37,127 nt of DNA, taken from NCBI GenBank assembly GCA_050734185.1, contig JBOHUE010000090.1, positions 1 through 37,127 on the forward strand, read 5' to 3'. Within the stretch, counting starts at the first letter, position 1; each line of letters begins with the position of its first letter. Under the pieces are notes generated by a model. The model saw only the letters and a list, made by a program, of their open reading frames with translations, made no database searches and was not told the DNA's origin. This document shows positions 15,919-23,696 of this stretch, piece after piece. The position numbers and the translations under genes were made by a program. Source of the DNA: JAFALX01 sp050734185. GTDB taxonomy: Bacteria > Chloroflexota > Dormibacteria > Aeolococcales > Aeolococcaceae.

Positions 15919-17808
15919 TCAGCGGGGGACGCCTGCTCCGGTGATCCGTCCCACCGCAGCGAGGACAGACGCTTCGTCGATGCCGGCCTGCGCCAGCAGA
16001 TCCGCCGGCGAGCCCGACCCCGGAAGGCCACGCACCGCCAGGTGTTCGACCCGCGGCGGCCGCTCGTCCAGCGCGAGCGCCTCCATGACGGCGGCGCCGA
16101 GGCCACCCTCGGCGTAGTGGTCCTCGACGATGACGAAGCGCCCGCTGGTCTCACGAGACGCCTCGCGCAGCGTCACCGCGTCGACCGGCTTCAACGAGTA
16201 GCAGTCGATGACCCTGACCTTCACGCCGTGGCGCGCAAGCGTCGCGGCCGCAGCGAGGCAGATGTGCAGCGTCACCCCGGCGCCGATGAGTGTGGCCGCG
16301 TCCGAGTCGCTGCGGACCAGCACCTTGGACCCGCCGATCGGGAACGAATCGTCGTTGTCGTAGAGCACCGGGTACGCACCGCGCGTCGTGCGCATGTACG
16401 ACACGCCCTTGAGGTCGGCCATCGCCGCGGTGAGCTTGGCCGCGCTGACCGCGTCGCTCGGATAGAGCACGGTCGACGTGTGCACGGAGCGCATCGAGGA
16501 GAGATCCTCGAGCGCCATCTGCGAGGGCCCGTCGGCGCCGATCTCCACGCCGGCGTGCGATCCGGCGAGGCGGATGCTCACCTCGGACACACCCGCCATG
16601 CGGATGAAGTCGTAGGCGCGAGTGAAGAACGCTCCGAAGGTCGATGCGAACGGGATGTAGTGGCGCACCGCCATGCCCACGGCCGATGCCACGAGCTGCT
16701 GCTCGGCGATGAACATCTCGAAGAAGCGCTCGGGGTGCGCCTTCTTGAACTCGTCGGAATACGTCGAGTTGCCGACCTCGCCGTCGAGCGCGACGACGTC
16801 GGGACGGGCGCCGAGCGCCGCCAGCGCATCACCGTATGCGCGCCGTGTGGCCACCTTGTCGCCGAGGTTGTACTTCGGCAATGCCACCGCGGGCCTCTCC
16901 TCGTGGCTGATCGCCGGCCTCCCGGCGACGGGCGGCTGCACCTCGATGCGGAGATCGCGCACGCCGCCGAGCTCGGCGATCGCCCTTTCCGCCATCTCCG
17001 GCGGAAACGGCTTGCCGTGCCAGTCCTCTTGGTTCTCGACCTCGCTGAACCCCTTGCCCTTGAGGGTGCGGGCGATGATCACCGTGGGGTGCTCGCCGCC
17101 GGCGCGAGCCTCGGACAGTGCCTCATCGATCTGCGCGAAGTCATGCCCCTCGATGAGGATGGGCCGGCAGCCGAACGCCTCGACGCGCTTGCGGTAGACG
17201 TCGAGGTCCCATTCGTATTCCGTGGGGCCGCGTTGCCCGAGCCTGTTGACGTCAAAAATGGCACAAAGGTTGCCGAGCTTGTAGTACGAGGCCTTGTCCA
17301 GCGCCTCCCACATGGAGCCCTCGGCGAGCTCGCTGTCGCCGCACAGCACCCACACGTGATAGGGGAGACGGTCGAGCTCCTTGCCGGCGAGCGCCACGCC
17401 GACGCCGATGGGAAGTCCCTGGCCCAGTGAGCCGGTGGCGACATCCACCCATGGGATGAGCGGGGTGGGGTGGCCCTGCAGGCGCGAGCTGATCGTGCGG
17501 TACGTCATCAGCTCCTCGTCGGTGATGGCGCCGGCGGCCTTGTAGAGCGGGTACAGCAGTGGCGACGCGTGACCCTTGGAGAAGATCAGGTGGTCGTTGT
17601 TCGGGTTGCGCGGGTCGGCGAAGTCATAGCGGAGGTGGCGTGCCGCGAGCACGGCGATGATGTCCGCCGCGGACATGCTGGACGTGGGGTGACCCGATCC
17701 CGCCTTGGTGCTGGCACGGATGCCGTCGATGCGCAGCTGCTGGGCCACGTCGCGAAGGGCGTCCAGCCCGGGAACCGTGCGCTCATCCATGGTTCGGGTC
17801 GTCACCAT
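15919..17808 (-). CDS. tkt: transketolase
   Basis: 629-residue thiamine-diphosphate enzyme moving two-carbon units between ketose and aldose phosphates. His40 (GSGHPTSS) and His80 (SKGHASP) match active-site histidines; the ThDP motif runs from GDSE at 157 to Asn188. The central pyrimidine-binding domain has AEQQLVASAVGMA, and the C-terminal domain follows. It is the first gene of the eight-gene operon and, unlike most lead genes here, has a strong Shine-Dalgarno (AGGAGGTGA) before its ATG and a real leader. The promoter is not clear; only a small CCCGC/GCGGG inverted repeat (17868-17882) is seen in the leader. Confidence 0.96.
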   Translation of the reverse strand: MVTTRTMDERTVPGLDALRDVAQQLRIDGIRASTKAGSGHPTSSMSAADIIAVLAARHLRYDFADPRNPNNDHLIFSKGHASPLLYPLYKAAGAITDEELMTYRTISSRLQGHPTPLIPWVDVATGSLGQGLPIGVGVALAGKELDRLPYHVWVLCGDSELAEGSMWEALDKASYYKLGNLCAIFDVNRLGQRGPTEYEWDLDVYRKRVEAFGCRPILIEGHDFAQIDEALSEARAGGEHPTVIIARTLKGKGFSEVENQEDWHGKPFPPEMAERAIAELGGVRDLRIEVQPPVAGRPAISHEERPAVALPKYNLGDKVATRRAYGDALAALGARPDVVALDGEVGNSTYSDEFKKAHPERFFEMFIAEQQLVASAVGMAVRHYIPFASTFGAFFTRAYDFIRMAGVSEVSIRLAGSHAGVEIGADGPSQMALEDLSSMRSVHTSTVLYPSDAVSAAKLTAAMADLKGVSYMRTTRGAYPVLYDNDDSFPIGGSKVLVRSDSDAATLIGAGVTLHICLAAAATLARHGVKVRVIDCYSLKPVDAVTLREASRETSGRFVIVEDHYAEGGLGAAVMEALALDERPPRVEHLAVRGLPGSGSPADLLAQAGIDEASVLAAVGRITGAGVPR

Positions 17809-17811
17809 ACG

Positions 17812-17820
17812 TCACCTCCT
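17812..17820 (-). promoter_or_regulatory. strong ribosome binding site of tkt
   Basis: AGGAGGTGA on the minus strand; the AGGAGG core is 6 nt from the tkt ATG. It fixes the start and shows the operon is translated from a leadered mRNA. Confidence 0.85.
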
Positions 17821-17934
17821 GTGTCACCGCTCCGCTCCTCGCTCATGATCGCGCGAATGCCGGTGAGCCCGCAGATCGCGGGTATCGCATTGTGAGGCCG
17901 CGAGCGCATCGGCGTCCTTCCCGTGGGAGCGGGT

Positions 17935-17940
17935 TATGCT
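17935..17940 (+). promoter_or_regulatory. -10-like box of tRNA-Arg
   Basis: TATGCT preceded by G and T (GTTATGCT), about 20 nt before the mature tRNA 5' end. It resembles the GTTATACT boxes near 22309 and 36863. No convincing -35. Confidence 0.4.
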
Positions 17941-17960
17941 GTCCGCTCGCCTCAGGCCGC

Positions 17961-18038
17961 GCGCCCATAGCTCAGTTTGGATAGAGCGTCTGGCTACGGA
18001 CTAGAAGGTCGGGGGTTCGAGTCCCTCTGGGCGCGCCA
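17961..18038 (+). tRNA. tRNA-Arg (anticodon ACG), CCA encoded
   Basis: Complete cloverleaf. The acceptor stem GCGCCCA pairs with TGGGCGC; the D stem is GCTC/GAGC; the anticodon stem TCTGG/CTAGA encloses loop CTACGGA with anticodon ACG (read as ICG after deamination); the variable loop is AGGTC; the T stem GGGGG/CCCTC has one G-U pair and encloses TTCGAGT. Discriminator G and an encoded CCA end follow. It is on the plus strand, 23 nt before uppP. Confidence 0.97.
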
Positions 18039-18047
18039 CTTCGCTGC

Positions 18048-18053
18048 TACCGT
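18048..18053 (+). promoter_or_regulatory. -10-like box of uppP
   Basis: TACCGT, 8 nt before the uppP ATG, just after the tRNA. It suggests uppP can be transcribed leaderless, separately from tRNA read-through. Confidence 0.35.
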
Positions 18054-18061
18054 CGCTCGCG

Positions 18062-18940
18062 ATGTTGGGCGCGGGCGCCATCCTCTTTCTCGCCGCGTTG
18101 CAAGGCGCGACCGAGCTGTTCCCCGTCTCGTCGCTCGGGCATGCGGTCGTCATCCCCGCGCTCTTCCACCTCGGCTTCAAACAGTCCGATCCCGACCTTG
18201 TTCCGATCCTCACGCTGCTCCACCTGGGCACCGCGGGGGCGCTGCTTGTCCTCTATCGCGACGAGTGGTGGCGCATCATCCGCGGCTTCGTTCGCGCCGC
18301 GATTCGCGGCACCGTCGAGACCCCTGACGAACGCCTTGCGATGATGCTCGTGGTCGGCACGATCCCGACCGGCGTCGTCGGGTTCTTCTTTGTGAAGCAG
18401 CTCAGCTCGCTGTTCGGCGACCCGCGCGCGTCCTCCGCGTTTCTCATCGTGAACGCGGGGATCCTTGCCGGCGCAGAGTTCTTCCGCCGCCGCGACGAGC
18501 GTCGCAGGCGAGAGAGCGGGCCCGTGCCGGCAACCCTCAGCGCCGCCGGCGCCGCGGGGTATGCGGGCGTCGACCGCCTCACCATGCGTGCGGCGGTCAT
18601 CGTCGGGGCCTGTCAGATGGCGGCGCTGTTTCCCGGCATCTCGCGCTCCGGCGTCACCATGGCCGCCGGGCTGGTCGCCGGGCTGCGCCACGAGGAGGCC
18701 GCTCACTTCGCCTTCCTGCTGGCGACGCCGATCATCCTCTCGGCCGGGCTTCTCGAGGTGCCCTCGCTCAGCGGCAGCGGTTCGACCCTGGCCATCGGCG
18801 CCGGCGCCGCAGTCCTCGCCGGCGTCGTCGCGTATCTGAGCGCGCGCTTTCTGCTCCGCTACCTGCGCTTCGGGCGCCTCGACCCGTTTGCCTACTATTG
18901 CGCGGCGCTCGGGACGGCCGGGCTCGTGTTCATCCGCTGA
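18062..18940 (+). CDS. uppP: undecaprenyl-diphosphatase
   Basis: 292-residue polytopic membrane enzyme of the BacA/UppP family that dephosphorylates undecaprenyl pyrophosphate to recycle the lipid carrier of cell-wall synthesis; overexpression of the family gives bacitracin resistance. Both signatures are visible: QGATELFPVSSLGH at 14-27, with Glu18, Ser23/24 and His27, and PGISRSGVTMAAGL about 215-228, with the essential Arg. Hydrophobic segments fit 7-8 membrane spans. Length is slightly above the usual ~270 because of a charged loop (RRRDERRRRES) near residue 140. No Shine-Dalgarno is seen; a TACCGT box lies 8 nt upstream. Confidence 0.95.
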   Translation: MLGAGAILFLAALQGATELFPVSSLGHAVVIPALFHLGFKQSDPDLVPILTLLHLGTAGALLVLYRDEWWRIIRGFVRAAIRGTVETPDERLAMMLVVGTIPTGVVGFFFVKQLSSLFGDPRASSAFLIVNAGILAGAEFFRRRDERRRRESGPVPATLSAAGAAGYAGVDRLTMRAAVIVGACQMAALFPGISRSGVTMAAGLVAGLRHEEAAHFAFLLATPIILSAGLLEVPSLSGSGSTLAIGAGAAVLAGVVAYLSARFLLRYLRFGRLDPFAYYCAALGTAGLVFIR

Positions 18941-18964
18941 CGCACCCGTACCCAGGAGCTGCTC

Positions 18965-19183
18965 GTGAGGCAAAACGTCGTAATCGCACTCGTGCTGGTC
19001 GTTGTGGCGGTGGCGTGCGCGGCGTTCGCCATCTTCTACTGGACCACCAAGACGAGCCTCTTCGCGAGCGAAGTGGCCATCCACTCCAAGCACGCCATTC
19101 TGTTCACCGCATTGGCGGTGCTGGCGCTGATCGCCGCGAACTTCGCCTGGCGGTCCGGCGGGGCGCGCTCCCGGCGTCCGTAA
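18965..19183 (+). CDS. small membrane protein, two predicted spans
   Basis: 72-residue protein starting at GTG with AGGAG 6 nt upstream, 24 nt after uppP. Two hydrophobic stretches (about residues 5-25 and 43-59) flank a short loop (YWTTKTSLFASEVAIHSKHA); the C-terminus is Arg-rich (RSGGARSRRP), suggesting an inside C-terminus. I do not recognise a family. Close spacing suggests co-transcription with uppP. It is probably real given the start signal and clean two-helix pattern. Confidence 0.6.
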   Translation: MRQNVVIALVLVVVAVACAAFAIFYWTTKTSLFASEVAIHSKHAILFTALAVLALIAANFAWRSGGARSRRP

Positions 19184-19248
19184 CCCAGCGCGCGGCGCAC
19201 ACGTTTTCTCAGCAGTCGATCACCTGCGGCTGCGGAGGCGAACCAACC

Positions 19249-19545
19249 ATGGCTGGTTTTCGGGGAACGATGAAGGTCCTGAGGCTGGACCGCCCGGGAC
19301 GAGGCGATGTGGCCGTCCTGGAGGCAACCAGGGCAGCGCTCACGACAGCGCTCGGCGATGACGCCGACGATCTCAGTCTTCGGATTCGCGACGGCGTCGT
19401 CACGATCCGCGGCGAGGTCGAACGGTTGGACGACATCGTCACGTACGAGACGGTCGTTCGCCGCGTGCGCGGCGTCGTCGACGTCGACAACCTGCTCCGG
19501 CTCCGTCTCGCCGGACGGCTGCGGCCGAGGGTGCTCTCCGCCTGA
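19249..19545 (+). CDS. BON-domain protein
   Basis: 98-residue protein. Residues ~40-90 match a BON domain: LSLRIRDGVVTIRGEV, then VRRVRGVVDVDNLLRLRL. BON domains bind phospholipid or other ligands and often occur in envelope stress proteins. No signal peptide or membrane span is visible, so it is probably cytoplasmic. The ATG at 19249 has GGAGG 10 nt upstream; the longer open frame upstream overlaps uppP and the small membrane gene and is not coding. Function beyond the domain is unknown. Confidence 0.72.
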   Translation: MAGFRGTMKVLRLDRPGRGDVAVLEATRAALTTALGDDADDLSLRIRDGVVTIRGEVERLDDIVTYETVVRRVRGVVDVDNLLRLRLAGRLRPRVLSA

Positions 19546-19559
19546 GCCCGGATCCGCGC

Positions 19560-19565
19560 TAGCCT
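19560..19565 (+). promoter_or_regulatory. -10-like box of ligC
   Basis: TAGCCT, 9 nt before the ligC ATG. It is the longest spacing of the set and thus one of the weaker cases. Confidence 0.25.
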
Positions 19566-19574
19566 GGGCCGCGG

Positions 19575-20609
19575 ATGACACTGCCACTGGCGCCGCCGCT
19601 TGAGCCGATGCTGGCCAAGGCGCAGGCCTCTATCCCGCGTGACGCCGGGTGGCTCTACGAGCCGAAATGGGATGGTTTCCGCGCTCTCATCTTTCGCGAC
19701 GGCGACGAACTGCGCATCGACAGCCGCAACGCGCTTCCCCTGCAGCGGTACTTTCCGGAGCTGATCGAGCCGCTGAAGGCGGCGCTGCCGGACCGGTGCG
19801 TCGTCGACGGTGAGATCGTCATCGCCACCCCGGAGGGGCTCGCGTTCGACTCGCTCCAGCTTCGCCTGCATCCGGCCGAGTCGCGCGTGCGGATGCTCGC
19901 CGCGCAGATGCCCGCGTCCGTGGTGCTGTTCGACATGCTCGCGCTCGGTGACGAGGACCTGCGCTCACGTCCGCTGCACGAACGGCGCGCGCTGTTGCTG
20001 AACACCGTCGACGCCACCACCACCATCGGCGTCACCCCGCAGACGGAGTCACCGGACGAGGCCACGCAGTGGTTCGAGCGCTACGAGGGTGCGGGGCTCG
20101 ACGGTGTGGTGGCCAAGCCGCGCGAGGGCGACTACCGCCACGGCGAGCGCAGGTGGGTCAAGGTCAAGCATCTGCGCACCGCCGACTGCGTGATCGGCGG
20201 GTTCCGCCCGCTGACCAAGGGCACGGGGATCGGGTCACTGCTGCTCGGCCTGTACGACGACGGCGTGCTGCACCACGTCGGCCACACATCCGGGTTCAGC
20301 GCCGCCGAGCGGCGGGAGATCCTGGCCCGGCTCGAGCCACTCGTGGGCGGCGACAGCTTCGGGTACGGCGGTCGCACACCGGGCGGCCCCAGCAGATGGC
20401 AGCGCACCGCTGACGCCAACTGGACCTCGGTGCAGCCGGTGCTCGTCTGCGAGGTGTCGTTCGACCACCTCCAAGGCAGGCGCTTTCGCCACGCGTCACG
20501 CTTTCTGCGCTGGCGCCCCGACCGTTCTCCCGAGTCGTGCACCTTTGATCAGCTCGCGCCCCCGCAGGACTTCGCGCTCGCCGACATCGTGATCACGCCG
20601 CAGCGCTGA
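19575..20609 (+). CDS. ligC: ATP-dependent DNA ligase, LigC type
   Basis: 344-residue ATP-dependent DNA ligase. Adenylation motif I is YEPKWDGFRAL with nucleophile Lys31; later motifs are VDGEIVI (~76), LFDMLAL (~118), EGAGLDGVVAKP (motif IV, ~172) and WVKVKHLRTADCVIGG (motif V, ~194). A C-terminal OB-fold follows; no polymerase or nuclease domain is fused. Stand-alone LigC enzymes act in repair with primase-polymerases in mycobacteria; no Ku or primase gene is in this window. Its stop is immediately adjacent to the stop of the convergent VTT gene (TGATCA). Confidence 0.92.
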   Translation: MTLPLAPPLEPMLAKAQASIPRDAGWLYEPKWDGFRALIFRDGDELRIDSRNALPLQRYFPELIEPLKAALPDRCVVDGEIVIATPEGLAFDSLQLRLHPAESRVRMLAAQMPASVVLFDMLALGDEDLRSRPLHERRALLLNTVDATTTIGVTPQTESPDEATQWFERYEGAGLDGVVAKPREGDYRHGERRWVKVKHLRTADCVIGGFRPLTKGTGIGSLLLGLYDDGVLHHVGHTSGFSAAERREILARLEPLVGGDSFGYGGRTPGGPSRWQRTADANWTSVQPVLVCEVSFDHLQGRRFRHASRFLRWRPDRSPESCTFDQLAPPQDFALADIVITPQR

Positions 20610-21311
20610 TCACTCCGCCGCGGCCACCTCGTTGCGTCCGCGCCACGACGACCAGATCGACCACACGACGATGAGGACGACCGTGCCGCCGACGATCCAC
20701 CACGCGTAGTGCGTTATCGCCTGGGCGACGTCGACCGCGTGCTGCCCCGTGAACCACCCGATGGTGACGAACATTCCGATGTACAGGAGCGTGCCGAGCA
20801 GGTCGGCAAGGATGAACGCGATGAAGGGCATGCCCGCCTCGCCGGCCGCCAGGTAGAACAGCGCCTGCGGCACCGGGAGGAACGGCGCGAACACCACGGT
20901 CCACAGCCCGAAGCGCCGGAAAAACCGTTCACCGCGCGCGATGCGCTTGCGCCAGCGCGGGTCGTTGCGCTCGTAGAACTCGATGATCTTGCGCCCGTAG
21001 CGGCGCCCCGCATAGAAGTAGCAGGGGTCGGTCCACATCGAGACGAGGATCGGCGCCACGATCGTCGCCGGGAAAAACGCTCTGCCAACGCGGGCGAACC
21101 CGCCGGCGGCGATCATCGAGAGCGTGCTGCCGCGGACGAACTCCAGCAATACGGGGTGGGTGCCGATGAGCAGCGCGTTGAGCGGGAGCCCGGCGTAGTA
21201 GTAGATCGAGTTGATGACGATCGGCCCGACGATGAGCACGTCGCGCCAGCCGAACCGCCGGCCTTGCGGCGCGATCGGACCCTCGGGAATTGCGATCGCC
21301 TCGGTGTCCAT
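20610..21311 (-). CDS. VTT-domain (DedA/SNARE-associated type) membrane protein
   Basis: 233-residue polytopic membrane protein with a VTT domain: an early hydrophobic pair, the DPCYFYAGRRYGRKIIEFYE segment, then RFFRRFGLWTVVFAPFLPVPQALFYLAAGEAGM (family G-F-RF-PG-R-AG), followed by spans ~165-190 and 205-225. DedA-family proteins flip polyprenyl phosphate or phosphatidylethanolamine carriers or affect membrane homeostasis; which applies here is unknown. The nearby uppP, also in lipid-carrier recycling, is suggestive but is on the other strand. It lies 38 nt downstream of the EamA gene and may share its transcript. Confidence 0.78.
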   Translation of the reverse strand: MDTEAIAIPEGPIAPQGRRFGWRDVLIVGPIVINSIYYYAGLPLNALLIGTHPVLLEFVRGSTLSMIAAGGFARVGRAFFPATIVAPILVSMWTDPCYFYAGRRYGRKIIEFYERNDPRWRKRIARGERFFRRFGLWTVVFAPFLPVPQALFYLAAGEAGMPFIAFILADLLGTLLYIGMFVTIGWFTGQHAVDVAQAITHYAWWIVGGTVVLIVVWSIWSSWRGRNEVAAAE

Positions 21312-21349
21312 GCCGTCCCATTGTCACCCGGCAACCGGCCGGGCATCGC

Positions 21350-22306
21350 CTAGGCGACTTCGTTCAGCGGCTTGATCGGTTCGGCAGTCGCGCGGCGGTC
21401 GCGCGCTCGCGAGCTCAGGATAAGCGCCACCGCCGCGATGATCATCGCGCCCGCAAGGGCTGTGAGGCCGGTGACCGGCTCACCCAGAAACACCGCGCCC
21501 AGCAGCACCGCGACGAGCGGATTGACGTACGCATACGTCGACACCGCGGTGGTCGACACGTTGTGCAGCAGCCAGATGTACGCGGTGTATGCGATCAGCG
21601 AGCCGAACACGATCAGGTACACGAACGCGATCACCGACCCGAGGCTGACGGCGCTGAGGTGCGTGTGTCCGGCTTCGCCCATCGCAAGCCCCGCGATGGC
21701 GAGCAGCACACCGCCGGCGACCATCTCCATCGCCGTGGCGGTGAGCGCCTGGCGCGGCACCGGAGCACGGCGCGCGTACAGCGAGCCGATCGCCCACATG
21801 AGCGGTGCCAGCGGCACCACGAACGTTTGCCATTCGGTCGGGGCGGCGCCGCCTGGGCGCAGAAGCAGGACGACGCCGGCCAGACCGATGGCGACCCCGA
21901 TCGCCGCCGTCCAGCGCACCCACGCGCCACCGAACAGCGGCGCGAGCAGCGCCATCCACAACGGGACCGTGGCAACGATCAGGGCGACCAGCCCGGTGTG
22001 CACGTACTGCTCGCCCCAGGTGACGAAGCCGTTGCCGCAGAGGAGGAGGCAGAAACCGATGATCACGGCGGCCCGCCACTGCCGCCATGTGATCCGCTCG
22101 CGCGGCGCGCCGCGACGAAACGTGAACGCGAAGAGCACGGCGCCGGCGATGAGGAAGCGCGCTCCTGCCATCAGCATCGGCGGCAGCGTGTCGATCGCGA
22201 TGCGAATCGTGAGGTACGTCGAGCCCCAGATCAGGTAGACGGCGGCGAACGCCAGGACGATCCGCGTCTTCGCTGTGGGTTGGGGCATGGACAGCGTGAT
22301 CGCCAT
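21350..22306 (-). CDS. EamA/DMT-family transporter
   Basis: 318 residues with ten hydrophobic segments in two EamA repeats (about 18-140 and 165-298). Family marks are VYLIWGSTYLTIRIAI near the start, GARFLIAGAVL, and in the second repeat STYAYVNPLVAVLLGAVFLGEPVT. The family exports amino acids, nucleosides or other small metabolites; the substrate is unknown. It is transcribed divergently from the MocR regulator, with an 18-nt gap between start codons and overlapping promoters. That geometry is typical of a MocR regulator and its target, so control by the neighbour is likely. Confidence 0.9.
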   Translation of the reverse strand: MAITLSMPQPTAKTRIVLAFAAVYLIWGSTYLTIRIAIDTLPPMLMAGARFLIAGAVLFAFTFRRGAPRERITWRQWRAAVIIGFCLLLCGNGFVTWGEQYVHTGLVALIVATVPLWMALLAPLFGGAWVRWTAAIGVAIGLAGVVLLLRPGGAAPTEWQTFVVPLAPLMWAIGSLYARRAPVPRQALTATAMEMVAGGVLLAIAGLAMGEAGHTHLSAVSLGSVIAFVYLIVFGSLIAYTAYIWLLHNVSTTAVSTYAYVNPLVAVLLGAVFLGEPVTGLTALAGAMIIAAVALILSSRARDRRATAEPIKPLNEVA

Positions 22307-22316
22307 TTGTTATACT
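22288..22316 (+). promoter_or_regulatory. sigma-70-like promoter of the MocR gene
   Basis: TGGACA (22288-22293), 17-nt spacer, TATACT (22311-22316), each one mismatch from consensus. It is the best promoter in the window, with the -35 inside the EamA coding start. The TTG start codon lies 8 nt after the -10, so the mRNA should be nearly leaderless. Confidence 0.65.
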
Positions 22317-22317
22317 A
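22312..22317 (-). promoter_or_regulatory. -10-like box of the EamA gene, overlapping the MocR promoter
   Basis: TAGTAT on the minus strand, 5 nt before the EamA ATG, on the same bases as the TATACT box of the other strand. A TTGT-6-ACAA inverted repeat (22307-22320) brackets it and could be an operator. Confidence 0.4.
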
Positions 22318-22324
22318 CAAAACC

Positions 22325-23656
22325 TTGAACGTACCAACACGATATCACATCCGCGGTCGGCGAGCCGGAGACATCGAGGCGAGCATCGAGCGCGGCATTC
22401 GCGAAGGGTCTCTCGCCGGCGGAACGCGGCTGCCCACCGTGCGCGCCCTCGCTTCAAAGCTCGGCGTCAGCGCTGCCACGGTTGCGTCCGCCTACCGTGA
22501 CCTGCGCCAGCGCGGACTGATCGTCGCCGCGGGCAGGCTCGGCACCACGGTGGCGGAGCGCGGGCCGGTGGCGCCGCGCGGGCGGCCCAGCTTCGGGCCA
22601 GACGTCGTCGACCTGGCGGGAGGCAACCCCGACTCTGCGTTGCTCCCCGATCTCGAGCCGCACCTGCATCGCATCGCCGCCGGCCATGTGCTCTACGGGG
22701 CTCCTCCCAACGACGCCGACCTCGTCGGTATCGCCGCCGAGCACTTCAGCGCCGACTCCGTCTCGCCGCACCACCTGACGGTTGTGGGTGGCGCGCTCGA
22801 CGGGTGCGAGCGCGTGCTCAGCGCGCACCTGCGCCCGGGAGACCGCGTCGCGATCGAGGATCCCTCGTACGCCGGCGTGACCGACCTCGTGCGCAGTCTC
22901 GGGCTCGTGCCCGTCCCGGTCGCTGTCGATGACTGCGGCGCCGCCCCGGGGCTGCTGGCCTCCGCACTTCGCAGCGGAGTCGCTGCGTGCGTGCTGACAC
23001 CGCGAGCGCAGAACCCGTACGGCTCACTCCTCGACCCCGCGCGCGCCGCAGATCTGCGCGCGGTGCTGCGACGCCACCCGGACACACTCGTCGTCGAGGA
23101 CGACCACGCAAGCGACATCACCGATCGGCCCCTCGCCTGCGTCTGCGCCGGGCGCGAGGTGACGCGTCGCTGGGCGCAGGTGCGCTCGGTGTCGAAGTCA
23201 CTCGGGCCCGACCTTCGCCTCGCGGTGCTGGCGGGCGACGCGACGACGGTGGGGCGCGTCGAGGGGCGGCGCCTGATCGGCGCAGGCTGGGTGTCGCACC
23301 TGATTCAGCGGCTTGTCGTCTCGCTGTGGAGCGACCCCGCCACCGAGCGCTTGCTCTCGAGCGCGCGCGACACGTACACGCGGCGCCGTCACGCGTTGCT
23401 GCAGGCACTCGCCGCAGAGGGCATCGAGGCGCACGGCGCAAGCGGGCTCAACGTGTGGATCCCCGTCGCGCATGAGGACGCAACCGTCGCGGCCCTGCTG
23501 GAGCGTGGCTGGGGTGTGCTCGCCGGTGAGCGTTTTCGCATCGCTGCGCCGCGCGCCATCCGTGTCACCACATCGACTCTCGACCCCGTCGATGCCCGGC
23601 GCCTCGCCGCCGACCTCCGTCTGGCGCTCGCGCCTGCGCCGTTTCGTCTGGGATGA
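22325..23656 (+). CDS. MocR-family (GntR-type HTH + aminotransferase-like) regulator
   Basis: 443 residues starting at TTG. Residues 1-75 are a GntR winged helix (LPTVRALASKLGVSAATVASAYRDLRQRGLIVAAG); residues ~95-440 are an aminotransferase fold I domain with PLP lysine Lys291 in SVSKSLGPDLRLA, Asn230 in QNPYGS and Asp260 in VEDDHAS. MocR regulators such as GabR, TauR and PdxR sense an amine or PLP adduct. TTG is chosen because no ATG or GTG precedes the HTH in frame after the promoter; the frame upstream belongs to the opposite strand's gene. An SSADH-like dehydrogenase lies downstream, which recalls GabR with gabD, so GABA or a related amine is a plausible effector (inference). Confidence 0.88.
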   Translation: MNVPTRYHIRGRRAGDIEASIERGIREGSLAGGTRLPTVRALASKLGVSAATVASAYRDLRQRGLIVAAGRLGTTVAERGPVAPRGRPSFGPDVVDLAGGNPDSALLPDLEPHLHRIAAGHVLYGAPPNDADLVGIAAEHFSADSVSPHHLTVVGGALDGCERVLSAHLRPGDRVAIEDPSYAGVTDLVRSLGLVPVPVAVDDCGAAPGLLASALRSGVAACVLTPRAQNPYGSLLDPARAADLRAVLRRHPDTLVVEDDHASDITDRPLACVCAGREVTRRWAQVRSVSKSLGPDLRLAVLAGDATTVGRVEGRRLIGAGWVSHLIQRLVVSLWSDPATERLLSSARDTYTRRRHALLQALAAEGIEAHGASGLNVWIPVAHEDATVAALLERGWGVLAGERFRIAAPRAIRVTTSTLDPVDARRLAADLRLALAPAPFRLG

Positions 23657-23683
23657 GCGGAGTCGTCGCCACGCGCCCCTGAC

Positions 23684-23689
23684 TACGAT
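23684..23689 (+). promoter_or_regulatory. -10-like box of the aldehyde dehydrogenase gene
   Basis: TACGAT, 7 nt before the ATG at 23697. It favours that ATG over the one at 23688, which would overlap the box. Confidence 0.35.
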
Positions 23690-23696
23690 GAGTCTG

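Noticed and set aside
17961..18038. tRNA-Arg as an integration site for a mobile element
   Set aside because: No integrase, no duplicated tRNA 3' end and no composition change nearby; both flanks are housekeeping genes.
18047..19093. A 348-codon minus-strand open frame across uppP and the tRNA side
   Set aside because: Antisense to uppP; composition is Glu/Arg/Gly-rich with no recognisable domain.
18062..20609. Ku/LigD-type end-joining locus around ligC
   Set aside because: No Ku, primase-polymerase or nuclease gene is present; ligC stands alone after a BON protein.
20600..20620. Possible terminator between ligC and the VTT gene
   Set aside because: The stops are directly adjacent (TGATCA); there is no intergenic space and no hairpin beyond the 6-bp palindrome.
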